Positions 22,930-33,400 of a DNA stretch of 64,000 bases are shown here, piece by piece. The stretch is from Manis javanica. Its lineage: Eukaryota; Chordata; Mammalia; Pholidota; Manidae. Position numbers and translations under genes: made by a program. The stretch's first letter is position 1. Every line of letters begins with the position of its first letter. The notes beneath the pieces are model-generated. The model searched no databases. It saw only the letters and a program-made list of their open reading frames with translations, and was not told the origin of the DNA. The DNA lies in assembly GCF_040802235.1 (NCBI RefSeq), contig NC_133169.1:43035034-43099033 (forward strand). The letters run 5' to 3'.

Positions 22930-23006
22930 GTTATGTATCTAAGTGAAAAATCTACCCAGGCATCAAATTCTTCATGGATAGCAAGTTATAAAAAAGTGTC
23001 TATTGA
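22930..23006 (+). pseudogene. hAT-like transposase relic, 5' piece, up to the L1 insertion
   Basis: Just before the L1, TCATGGATAGCAAGTTATAAAAAAGTG reads as SWIASYKKV, similar to the ASYKV/AHLIAK region of hAT (Charlie/ZBED-like) transposases. The relic continues beyond the L1 at 29835. Weak on its own; the call leans on the continuation. Confidence 0.4.
22998..23006. repeat. 5' target-site duplication of the L1 (GTCTATTGA)
   Basis: The nine bases GTCTATTGA occur directly before the L1 5' end and again at 29835-29843 directly after its 3' end. Confidence 0.7.
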
Positions 23007-24145
23007 GAGATTGGGAGAAAAAGATGGCAGAGTAGGAAGGCAAGGTGGAAATCTCCTCCTCAAAACACATAAAACACAAAAATATGGCAAATACAACTAA
23101 ACCTGGAAATGACCTGAAGACTGCAGAACAGACTACCTAAATCTCGGAAGAAGAGAAGACCTCACAGAAAAGGGTAAAGTGGCAAAGCCAATGGAGTGAG
23201 ACACAAGCCCTCCCTCTACCACAGACCACAGGTGGGAGAAAGGAATGGAGTAGGAAGAGGGTAGGAGCCCAGGATTGCTGAACACCTTGCCCTGAAGATC
23301 TGCTCCAGGAGAAAGAACTCACATTACATGGTGTTCTCGTGATTAGCAGGGCTGGACAACAAAGACAAGAGGAACACTCAGAGAGGCTGAGATTCCAGTT
23401 GTTCATGGAGAACAGGCATGCTCCACCTGTCCCCCTAAGACAGAAGCAAAGCAGGCAGTTTGAAAGGCTTCCCAGCAGTGTGACGGTTGCCAGAAGGGAA
23501 GGTGTTGGATGGAGCTTTCTTAGAAAGGGAAGGTGGATGATACCTCCCCAGCCTTCCCTCAGCCCAACAGGTCAGGAACTATTGGGAGCCTGAGGTGCTC
23601 CATCCCCCTTGCTGGCAATGCAGCCCCAATGCTCCTCCCTGTGTGTGTGGCTGGCAGACTCCACTTGGCCCACCAGTAGAGTCAGACCTAGCTGCTGGGT
23701 AGGCAAAGGGGGATGACCCTCCCAGCTTTCTTAGCTCTGTTTCATCCCAACAGGGGAGGTGCCTGCAGGAGCCAGCCCCAAGAGCACCTTCCTCCCTATG
23801 GGCACCAGGTCCTGTGTGATGAGCCTGACCAGAACCACACATCAGCTCACCTATCCCATTAACCCTGCATCCCCCCACCATTGCTGCAGGTCAGGAAGAG
23901 GGTAGCCCTATGAACAGCAACTCCAGCAGAGACTTCTGTGCTGATCACAGAGGTGCAACCAAAGCAAACTGCCTGCCTAGAATCAGACCACTACAAGCCA
24001 GACAGAAAAGTGGCCCTGCCCACTGCACACCAACAGCTGGGGCTCCTGCACTGGAAAGTAAAGACTCTTGAGCTTCTGGGCACTAAAGGGCACCTTCTTC
24101 ATAAAGCTATTATTCCATAGACAGTAATACAGAAACCCTGACAAA
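23007..24145 (+). promoter_or_regulatory. L1 5' UTR (old internal promoter region)
   Basis: The sense 5' UTR, GC-rich in its 3' half (23590-23890) with CpG-depleted sequence. The same 5' UTR type is present on the minus strand at 47160-48212; compare GCAAATACAACTAAACCTGG (23087) with the reverse complement at 48190-48210. In intact L1s this holds the internal promoter; activity here is unlikely but not excluded. Confidence 0.75.
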
Positions 24146-25057
24146 ATGAGGAGGCAGAGGAATATGTTTCAAACAAAACTACAAGATGAAACACCAGAAA
24201 GAGGGCTGAGTGAAACAGAAATCAACAATCTTCTTGTTAAAGATTTCAAAGTAATATAATCATGGATCTACAGAAAAATATTCAAGATATCAGGGAAGAC
24301 TTCAACAAAAAGATAGATCTGCAAAAGAGCCACTCAGAAGTGAAGAATACAGTATCTGAAATGAAACATACAATGGAGGGATTTAATAGACTATCACAGG
24401 TTGAAGAAGCTGTAAATGAAATGGAAATTAGGGAACAGGAAAACAATGAAGCCAAAAAACAGATTAAAAAGGGTCTTTAGGAATGAAAGAATAATAAGAG
24501 AGCTGTGTGACCAATTCAAATGAAAAAATATTTGTATAATATAGGTACCAGAGGAGGAGAAGGAGACAAGGGGATATAAAACCTCTTTGGGAAATAATTG
24601 TTGAAAAGTTCCCCAATCTGGGGAAGGAAATAGACACTCAGGTAATGGAAATAAAGAGAACACCTAACAAAAGGAACCCCAGGAAGAGAACACCAAGATA
24701 TATAGTAATGAAAATGGCAAAGATCAAGGATAAGGAGAGAGTAGTGAAAACAGCAAGAAACAGAAAAAGATTACCTATAAAGGAAACCCCATCAGGCTTT
24801 CAGTAGATTTCTCAGTAGAAATTTTACAGGCCAGAAGGAAGTAGCATGATATATTTAATGTAATGAAACAGAAATTCCTCCAACCAAGAATCCTCTACTC
24901 AGCAAGACTGACATTTAAATTTGAAGCAGAGATTAAACAATTTTCAGATAAACAAAATTTGAAGGAATTCACCACCACTAAGCCAACCCTACAATATATA
25001 TTAAAGGGACTTCTGTATATGGAAATGTTCCTAAGGCTGAATAGCTTTCACCAGTGA
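24146..25057 (+). pseudogene. L1 ORF1 remnant
   Basis: This encodes, in pieces, the ORF1 RNA-binding protein. The coiled coil is at 24262-24480 (a 72-codon open frame rich in Lys, Glu and Asn). The RRM/CTD part carries a PNLGKEIDTQV stretch near 24613 and a KAIKDKER-like segment near 24720. The C-terminus at 24863-25057 reads KFLQPRILYSARLTFKFEA and TTKPTLQYILKGLL, the usual ORF1 end. It is broken by stops, for example at 24480, and by frameshifts. Confidence 0.85.
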
Positions 25058-25342
25058 AAATAAGCCCACAGTAAAGGTAGTAGACCAATCATTGACAACC
25101 AAGTATGAAAATAAAAGAAGCATAATCAGCTACTCACAAAATCTGTCAAGAGATACACAAAAAGCATGGATTATGATATATAATATATAAAGTGTGGAGG
25201 AAGAAGAAGGGAAAAAACTTGCATTTAGATTGTGTTTGAAATGGAGTATGTAGCAATTTAAGGTAGACTGTTATATAGTAAAGAAGCTATACTTGAGCCT
25301 TTGGTAACCATAAAACTAAAGCCTACAGTGGATACACACAAA

Positions 25343-25378
25343 AAGGAAGGAAGGAAGGAAGAAAGGAAGGAAGGAAGG
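25343..25378. repeat. (GGAA)n microsatellite in the L1 spacer
   Basis: Tandem AAGG units. A separate, smaller run upstream of the long GAAA tract; the flanking CTTTGGTAACC and GGATACACACAAAA sequence recurs at 25478-25516, so a segment of about 150 bases seems duplicated. Confidence 0.85.
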
Positions 25379-25514
25379 GGAAAAATATAATCACAACACT
25401 AAAGAAATCCATCAAATAAGAGAAGTATAAGAGAGGAAAAAAGAAAAAATAGCAAGGAAGCTATCCTTGAACCTTTGGTAACCAGAAAACTAAGGCCTAA
25501 TATAGATACACACA

Positions 25515-25643
25515 AAAGGAAAGAAAGAGAAAGGAAGGAAGGAAGGAAAGAAAGAGAGAAAGAAAGAGAGAAAGAAAGAAAGAAAGAGACAAAGAAAGAA
25601 ACAAAGAAAGAAAGAAAGAAAGAAAGAAAGAAGAAAGAAGAAA

Positions 25644-25724
<81 letters not shown>

Positions 25725-25735
25725 AGAAAGAAAAA
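25515..25735. repeat. long (GAAA)n/(GGAA)n purine tract
   Basis: About 220 bases of A/G only on the plus strand, mostly GAAA units with GAAGAAA and GGAA variants. It produces long open frames on both strands (Lys/Glu/Arg on plus, Phe/Leu/Ser on minus) that are pure low-complexity artefacts. It lies between ORF1 and ORF2 of the L1. Confidence 0.97.
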
Positions 25736-25828
25736 ATATAATTGCAATACTAAAGAAATGCATCAAATGATAAGAAGAGGGGGGAAAAGCAGAGAAGAAA
25801 CATAAAAAAACACAAAACAATTAATAAA

Positions 25829-28800
25829 ATGGCAATAAATAAATACCTATCAATAATCACCTTAAATGTAAATGGACTGAATTCCCCAATCAAAAGACAT
25901 AGAGTGGCAGAATGGATAAAAAGACATGACCCATCTATATGCTGTCTACAAGAGACTCATTTCAGAACCAAAGACATACACAGACTAAAAGTGAATGGAT
26001 GGGAAAAGACAGTTCATGCAAATAATAAGGAGAAAAAAGCAGGAATAGTAGTACTTACATCAGACAACATAGATTTCAAAACAAAAAAGGTAATGAGACA
26101 ATGAAGGAAATTACAAAGTGATAAAGGGGTCAGTACAACAAGAGGATATAACCACTGTAAATACCTATGCACCCAATATAGGAACACCTAAATATGTAAA
26201 ACAAGTAATAACAGAATTAGAGGGGGAAATATACTGCAACACATTTATTTCAGGGACTTTAACATACCACTCACATTGATAGATCAACCAGATGGAAAAT
26301 AAATAAGGAGATAAAGGCACTGAACAACACATGAGATCAGATGGGCTTAATAGATATCTACAGAACATTCCACCCAAAAGCAGGATACACATATTTTTCT
26401 CAAGTGTACATGGACTATTTTCCAGAATACATCACATATTAGGCCACAAAAATAGCCTCAGTAAATTAAAAAAGATTGAAATTGTATCAAGCAGCTTCTC
26501 AGACCACAATGGTATGAAACTAGAAATAAATTACATAAAGAAAACAAAAAAGCCTACAAACACATAGAGGCTAAACAGCATGCTTCTAAATAATGAATCA
26601 AGGACCAAATTAAAACAAAAGTCAAGCGATACATGGAGACAAATGAACACAAAAGCTCAATAGCTCAAAACCTGTGTGATGCAGTGAAGGCAGTTCTAAG
26701 AGGAAAGTATATAGCAATGTAGGCTTGCCTCAAAAAACAAGAACAATCCCAAATAAGCAGTCTAACCTCACAATTAAAGAAACTATAAAAAGGAGACCAA
26801 ATAAAACCCAAAATCAGTAGAAGGAGGGACATAATAAAGATCAGAGCAGAAATAAAGTAGAGAAGAATAAAACAATAGAAAAAATCAATGAAACCAGGAG
26901 CTGGTTCTTTGAGAAAATTTAAAAAAAAATAGATAAACGCCCAGCCAGACTTACCAAGAAAAAAAAAGAGAGTGTACACAAAATCAGAAGTGAAGAAGGA
27001 GAAATTACAACAGACAGCACCGGAAAAAAAGAATTATTAGAAAATAATATGAAAAATCATAATCCAATAAACTGGACAACCTAGAAGAAATGGACAGCTT
27101 TCTAGAAAAATACAACCTTTCAAGACTGACCCAGGAAGAAACAGAAAAAATGAAAAGACCAATTACCAGTGATGAAATCTAATTGGTAATCAAAAAACTA
27201 CCTAAATACAAAAATTCCAGGTACAGTACGCTTCACAGCTGAATCCTACCAAACATTTAAAGAAGAGCTAATACTCTTCCTTCTTAAACTACTCCAAAAA
27301 ATAGAAGAGAAGGGAATACTGCCAAACTCATTCTATGAGATCAGCATCACTCGAGTACCAAAACTAGACAAAGATGAAACAGGAAAAGAAAATTATAGAC
27401 CAATATCCCTGATGAACATAGATGCAAAAATCAACAAAATATTAGTAAACTGAAATTGAAAATACATCAAAAAGATCATCCATCATGGCTAAGTGAGATT
27501 TATTTCAGGGATGCAAGCCTGGTACAATAGTCATCAATCAATTTATATTATACATTGCATTAACAAAAAGGACAGAAATCACATGATCATCTCAGTAGAT
27601 GCTGAAAAAGCATTTGACAAAGTTCAACATCCATTCATGACAGAAACTGTTTAGTAAGACAGGTATGTCTATTCTCACCACTTTATTCAACATAGTACTG
27701 GGAATCTGAGCCATGGCAATCAGACAATACAAAGAGATAAAAGACATTCAGATTGGTAAGGAAGAAATGAAATTCACTATTTGTAGATGACATGATATTA
27801 TACATAGAAAACCCCAAACACTCCACCAATAAACTATTAGAACTAATAACTTAATTCAGCAAAGTTGCAGATTACAAAATTGCTACACAGAAATCTGTTG
27901 CATTCCTATATACTAACAATGAACTAGCAGAAAAAGAAATCAGGATACCAACTCCATTTACAATTGCATCAGAAAGAATAAATACCTAGGAATAAACCTA
28001 ACCAATGTGGTGAAAGGCCCTTTGTCTGAAAACTATAAGACACTCATGAGAGAAATTAAAGAAACCAATAAATGGAAATGTACCCTAAGCTCATGGATAG
28101 GAAGAATTAATATTGTCAAAATGACCATCCTGCCCAAAGCAATCTACAGATTCAATGCAATCCCTATACCAACAGCATTCTTCAATGAACTAGAACAAAT
28201 AGTTCTAAAATTCATATGGAACCACAAAACACCTCAAATAGACAAAGCAATCCTGAGAAGGAAGAACAAAGCTGGGGGGATTATGATCCCCAACTTCAAG
28301 CTCTACTACAAAGCCACAATAATCAAGACAATTTGGTACTGGCACAAGACCAGACCCATAGATCAATGGAACAGAATAGAAAGCCCAGATATAAACCCAC
28401 ACATACATGGTCAATTAATATATGATAAAGGAGCCCTGAATATACAATGGGGAAAATACAGCCTCTTCAACAACTGGTGTTGGCAAAACTGGACAGCTAC
28501 ATGTAAGAGAATGAAACTGGGTTATTGTCTAACTCCATACACAAAAGTAAATTTGAAACGGATCAAAGACCTAAATGTAAGTCATGAAACCATAAAACTC
28601 TTTGAGGAAAACAGGCAAACATCTCTTGAATATAAGAAGGAATAACTTTTTCCTGAACACATCTGTTTTGGCAAGGGAAACAAAGTAAAATATGAACAAG
28701 TGGGACTAGATCAAACTAAAATCTTCTGTACAGTAAAGGACACCATCAGCAGAACAAAAAAGAACCTTAAAGTATGGGAGACTATATTCATAAATGACTC

Positions 28801-29560
28801 ATCTGATAAGGGGTTAACATCCAAAATTTATAAAGAACTCACATGAATTTACAATTGCATCAAAAAACAAATAACCCGATTAAAAAATGGGCGGAGGACC
28901 TGAGCAGACACTTCTCCAAAGAAGAAATTTGAATGGCCAACAGGCACATGAAAAGATGCTCCACATCACTAATCATCAGGGGAATGCAAATTAAAACCAC
29001 AATGAGATATCACTTCATGCCAGTTAGAATGGCTGGCTGCTAACCAAAAGACAAGAAAAAACAAATGCTGATGAAGATGTAAATAAATGAGAACACTCCT
29101 ACATTGTTGGTGGGAATGTAAATTGGTGCAACCACTGTGGAAAGCAATATGGAGGTTCCTCATAAAACTAAAAATAGAAATATAATTTGACCCAGTAATT
29201 CCACTCCTAGGAATTTAGCAGAAGAAAACAAAATCCCCGATTCAAAAAGACATGGGCACCCCCATGTTTATCACTGCACTATTTGCAATAGCCAAAATAT
29301 GGAAGCAACCTAAATGTCTATCAATAAATGAATGGATAAATGAATGGGTAAAGAATGGAATATTATTCAGCCATACATAGAAAAGAAATCCTGCCATTTG
29401 CAATAACATGCATGGGTCTAGAGGGTATTATGTTCAGTGAAATAAGCCAGGCAGAGAAAGACAAATACCATATAATTTCACTGTGGAATATAGAAACAAA
29501 ACAAAACAGAAAGAACAAAATAGCAGTATACTCAGAGACACCGAGAAAGGATTAGTGGTT
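25829..29560 (+). pseudogene. L1 ORF2 (endonuclease-reverse transcriptase) remnant
   Basis: ORF2 would nick target DNA and reverse-transcribe L1 RNA. The endonuclease starts MAINKYLSIITLNVNGLNSP with KRHRVAEWIKR and the DPSICCLQETH motif (25829-26104), then is frameshifted. The reverse transcriptase part reads [13 protein letters not shown] near 27599 and a FVDDM-type active-site motif near 27785. A 212-codon open frame at 28007-28645 carries [22 protein letters not shown], the thumb/connection signature, and [12 protein letters not shown]-like sequence. The C-terminal region and the NEWINEWVKNGILFSHT-type end lie at 29150-29400. Many stops, for example at 26102 and 27453, so no full protein. 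Confidence 0.92.
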
Positions 29561-29834
29561 AACAAGGGTGAGGAGCTGGGGTTAGGGGGGGAGGGGGAAG
29601 GGGATAAGGGGCCAAAATATTTGCAGTCATGATATAAGTTGGTCACAGCGATGGTAGTACAGCATGGAGAATACAGTTAATGATTCTGTAAATCTTTCTA
29701 TGTTGGTAGATAATGAACACACTATAGGGTGTGAGGATTTAATAATATGGGTAACTGTTGAACCACTGTGCTGTATATTTGAAACCAACATAAGATTTTA
29801 TATCAATGGTACTTTAATGAAGGAAAAACAGAGG

Positions 29835-29843
29835 GTCTATTGA
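29835..29843. repeat. 3' target-site duplication of the L1
   Basis: GTCTATTGA, identical to 22998-23006. Confidence 0.7.
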
Positions 29844-30340
29844 ATATAGTGGAAATTTTGTGTCCTGGAAAAGATACAACACATGCAAATGTAACTGTAA
29901 CCAGAAGTACTGTTGCTCAATGTACTGGAAATATGTCTAGGAAATTAAAAGCTAAATTGTGTGAAAAAAGTTTTAAACATTGTGACATTTGTAATTGCAG
30001 CTGATGAGGATACACATTTAGTAATACTTAGATGTAATAATTAGCTTGATTTAGTCACTGTGGAGTTGAGAATTTTTATATGACTGAAAATATTTTGGAT
30101 AGTGTGCCCATGACAGACACAACACTAGGAAGTAATTAAGAAATCCAGTTTTGTAATAGAGGAAACTTTCACACAATTCAATGCAGATTATGTTCCTGGG
30201 ATAGATAGTGCTAATATTGGACTTACAATAAACTTAAGTTCCATGTGGCACGTTATGAAGGACACAGGCTTTGCTTCTACCCATTTGCATTACTCAACAG
30301 GAATAGCTTTCTGCTGGAAGTTAAAAGTGGAACATGTCAT
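29844..30340 (+). pseudogene. hAT-like (Charlie/ZBED-type) transposase relic, 3' piece
   Basis: Decayed DNA-transposase sequence resuming after the L1. In shifting frames it reads TVTRSTVAQCTGNMSRKLKA (29895-29955), like the 'V..TVARRI.DMS..' block; GVENFYMTENILDSVPMTDT (30062-30120), like the hAT 'RGVD..F.VTEELLDLVPM.GTT' block; and CITQQE then KLKVEHVI (30287-30340), like 'CIIHQE.LC.K.LK.EHVM'. These three blocks occur in the right order and roughly right spacing for a hAT catalytic domain. Stops and shifts break it. It could be a Charlie-type transposon copy or a retrocopy of a domesticated hAT gene; I cannot tell which. Confidence 0.6.
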
Positions 30341-32185
30341 AGACACAGAGCTCACCATCTGTAAACTGGATCTCCTCCTGGGGCTGAGGCAACAGAACAT
30401 TTGATGCACTGTGTGATGAACTGGATGCATAACACAGCAGTCCACTCCTGGCACGTATGTTGGGAGGCGTAGTCATAGTTGAATTGTTGAAGAACTCATT
30501 GAAGTTACTAAGGGGAAAAAAATATTTGCTTATGCTAAGCATCGAAGATGTTATCACATAATTGGCCTTTTGGGTTGACAAATACTTTAAATATTTTCCT
30601 ACAAGGGAATTGAAGGTAGTTATAATACCTTATGGAGAAATTTTTCTCCATGGTGTTATTTGCTACTCTTTTCTGTGCTAGAATTATTTTCTAGAACTAA
30701 CTGATAGCTTGAACCCTGTGATGAAAATTATGTCACACTGCAAATTGACTTCCCAAGGTGGCCGGTTGGTTTCAGGCTCTGTGAAGATAGCCTCCAACTG
30801 CTCATTCCTCCTTTATCAACTTGGACCTTGGTGTTGAAGAATGATCTACAGTGTGAAAAGGACAGAACATTTAGTACAGGGATACTGGAATGCCAAACTA
30901 CTGTAAGCGTCTTAACAAAGATGCAAAGATTTTTGAAAATCTTTGAAAATGCCTATGGTTTTGAATAGCTCTTTTCAATTAGTAAAGCAGATAAAACTAA
31001 ATATCACTCCTAATCAAAGCTGCCTATCAAGGCTGAATTCTGTGTCCACATTGAAGTTGATACAAGATTTATCAATGACATATTGGTGCCAAATAAATAG
31101 TTGCAGATTTCTGATTGCAAAACAAAAGTTAACAAATTGTGGAAGAAAATGTTAAAAGTAAAATGTGTCTACTTTATCTTTTTTTTCAGTTTTGAAGTTA
31201 GTATCATACATGTGTGCATTATATTGTGCAGTTGCCTTCACAGATTAGAAAAATAAAGTTTGATTATCTTCCTGGAACTTGGTTTATTTTTCTTACCTCT
31301 GCCATGTTCACCCTTAGACCTTGATGTTCCTGGCTCCTGTAAACCCTGAGATTTTCAATGACCTCGTCATTGGGTGTCTTGTGTAGGCAATTAAGTGATA
31401 GCTCTAAAGTTTAGTTGACAGTTTTCACCATGAGATGGAGCCTATGAATCCTTCTTGGAAAATCGAGCAATTACTTAATTTTTCCTCTAGTGGGTGGACA
31501 TGCTCTTTCTTCCTGAATGGGAACCTGGGGAAAACCTATGAAAACCTTTTCTGGTTCAGGCAGTTGGCTAAGAGTCTTACCTACCCACTTCCAGAGAGAG
31601 CTCTGAGTCTTTATACTTATAGTCAGTGTTATGTCATGGTCAGATAGTTTTCATGAGATATTCTGTCTTAATAGAGTATCTTTTTAAAAAAAATATTTTT
31701 TTGAAAGATAGGTTGCAAATAAAAACTATGTTCCATAAATATGCTAACTTATTTGACTACAAAGCCTGTTTCTGAAGAATTCAAAACATCAGAATATTTG
31801 GGTACTCGTACTGCAAGTGATCTGAGAGATGGTGTGGTACATCAAGCTCACCATTTGGAGATGAGTGAACTAAAGCTTTAAGAAGTAAAAGGAATTAACC
31901 TAAGGCCGTGTATGCTGATGTCATTATTAGACTATCAAGTGATGCATCTTGGATAGTCCCTTGACACTTGCCTGCAGATTTCTATTAATAGTCTCTGCAG
32001 GCTCTCTCTTTACTAATAGGTAGTTACTTGCCTAACTAGGCTCTTCTTATCTAATCCAGGAAATGGTCATAAAACCTCATTTAGGGACAGTACTCATCTA
32101 TTTTTTTTTTTTTTTGCCATAAATGAAATGGTTTCCTGCACTTAGGAGGTATAGACAGATACAATGGCCATTGTTTCTAAACAAA
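30341..32185. other. unassigned sequence
   Basis: No gene or repeat recognised. It contains a T-rich run at 32101-32115 and small open frames without family signatures (30321-30581 minus, 30943-31155 plus, 31435-31647 plus). Part of the hAT relic may continue here. Confidence 0.45.
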
Positions 32186-32189
32186 ACTA

Positions 32190-32450
32190 GATTCTCATTT
32201 ATTCACTCAATAAGTATTTATTAAGTGCCTACTATGTCCCAGGCACTGGAGATAAATAGTAAACAAGACAGCTTCTTGTCTTGTGACTTACAGTTGTGTG
32301 TGTGTGTGTGTGGTTATGGGAGGTTTGTAGGGAGGAGAGAGAGAGTTTGGAAAAGACAGATAATAAGTAAACAGATCATATAATTTCAGATAATAACTTC
32401 CATAAAAAAGTAAAGTACTGATTTTCATTAAGGAGTGCCAAGACAATTTA
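32190..32450 (-). mobile_element. L2 3' end (antisense)
   Basis: TTTATTCACTCAATAAGTATTTATTAAGTGCCTACTATGTCCCAGGCACTGGAGATAAA is the reverse complement of the L2 3' terminus, followed by CAAGACAGCTTCTTG and a later AGATAATAAGTAAACAGAT stretch. A short (TG)n lies inside. Confidence 0.85.
32293..32312. repeat. (TG)n microsatellite
   Basis: About ten TG units inside the L2 copy. Confidence 0.85.
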
Positions 32451-32489
32451 ATTGCGGGGGGGAGAATAATCTTTTAAAAATGTTGGAAC

Positions 32490-33400
32490 AACCAAATATC
32501 TGCATGCAAAGGAATGAAGTTAGACTTCTATCTCATATCATATACAGAAATTAACTCAAAATGGATCAAAGACTTAAATGTAAGAAGTAAAATTGTTAAA
32601 CTGTTAGAAGAAAACTTAGGTGTAAATCTTTGTGATCTTGGATTATGCACTATTTTCCTAGATATGACAATCAAAGCACAAGCAATAAGAGAAAAATAGA
32701 AAAACTGGACTTAAAATTAAAAACTTTTGGGCTTCAAAGGACAATATCAAGAAAGTAAAAAGATAACCCACATAATGGAAGAATATATTTATAAATCATA
32801 CATCTACTAAGAGTTTAGTATCCAGAATATATACTCTTACAGCTCAACAATAAAAAAGAAAAAACTGGGCAAAGGATTTGAATAGATATTTTTCCAGAGA
32901 AAATAAACAAATAGCCACTAAGCACAGGAAAAAAGCACTGAGCACCATTAGTCATTAGGAAAATGTAAATCAAAACTGCAGCAAGATACCACTTCGCATC
33001 CACCAGGATGATAAAAATAAAGAGAGCTTCAAGTGCTGGCAAGGATGTGGAGAAATCGGAACCCTCATCCATTGCTGGTGTGGGTGTAAAATGGTGCAGC
33101 CAATTCGGGAAAGTTTGGCAGCTCTTCAGAAGTTAAACAGAGATACTATATGATCCAGCAATTCTGCTCCTAGGTAGATCAAGACAATTGAAAACATATG
33201 TCCATACAAAAATATTTGAACTTGAATGATCATAGCAGCTTCATTCATGATAACCAAAAAGAGGAAACAACCAAAGTGTCCAATGAATGGATTAAAATAG
33301 GTGGTATATCTTTTCACTGGAATATTACTCATCCACAGAAAGGAATGAAGTACTGGTCTAAACTACAACAGAGCTAAACCTTGAAAACATCTGTACTAAG
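32490..33400 (+). mobile_element. old L1 ORF2 C-terminal fragment
   Basis: ATGAAGTTAGACTTCTATCTC (MKLDFYLISYTEINSKWIKDLNVR) begins the conserved 'KLD..LTPYTKINSKWIKDLNV' block. GCAAAGGATTTGAATAGATATTTTTCC, ATTGCTGGTGTGGGTG and CAGCTTCATTCATGATAACC follow. Diverged from the younger copies at 23-29.8 and 50.6-55.3 kb. Confidence 0.88.

Larger units (their letters stand above)
23007..29834 (+). mobile_element. full-length but dead LINE-1
   Basis: A complete-length L1 of about 6.8 kb: 5' UTR 23007-24145, ORF1 about 24146-25057, a spacer that carries purine microsatellites, ORF2 from 25829 to about 29560, then a 3' UTR with a G-rich run at 29578-29605. The 5' end begins with GGGAGAAAAAGATGGCAGAG, typical of L1 starts. 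A matching GTCTATTGA flanks it on both sides. Stops and frameshifts in both frames mean it cannot retrotranspose. The 3' end lacks a clean A-tail (ATGAAGGAAAAACAGAG), which suggests age. Confidence 0.93.

Noticed and set aside
25475-25820. Open frames of 85-107 codons on both strands, rich in Lys/Glu/Arg or Phe/Leu/Ser
   Set aside because: They are direct products of the GAAA purine tract; any frame through it is open.
28007-28645. 212-codon frame that could be taken for a gene
   Set aside because: It is the connection region of the L1 ORF2 at 25829-29560.
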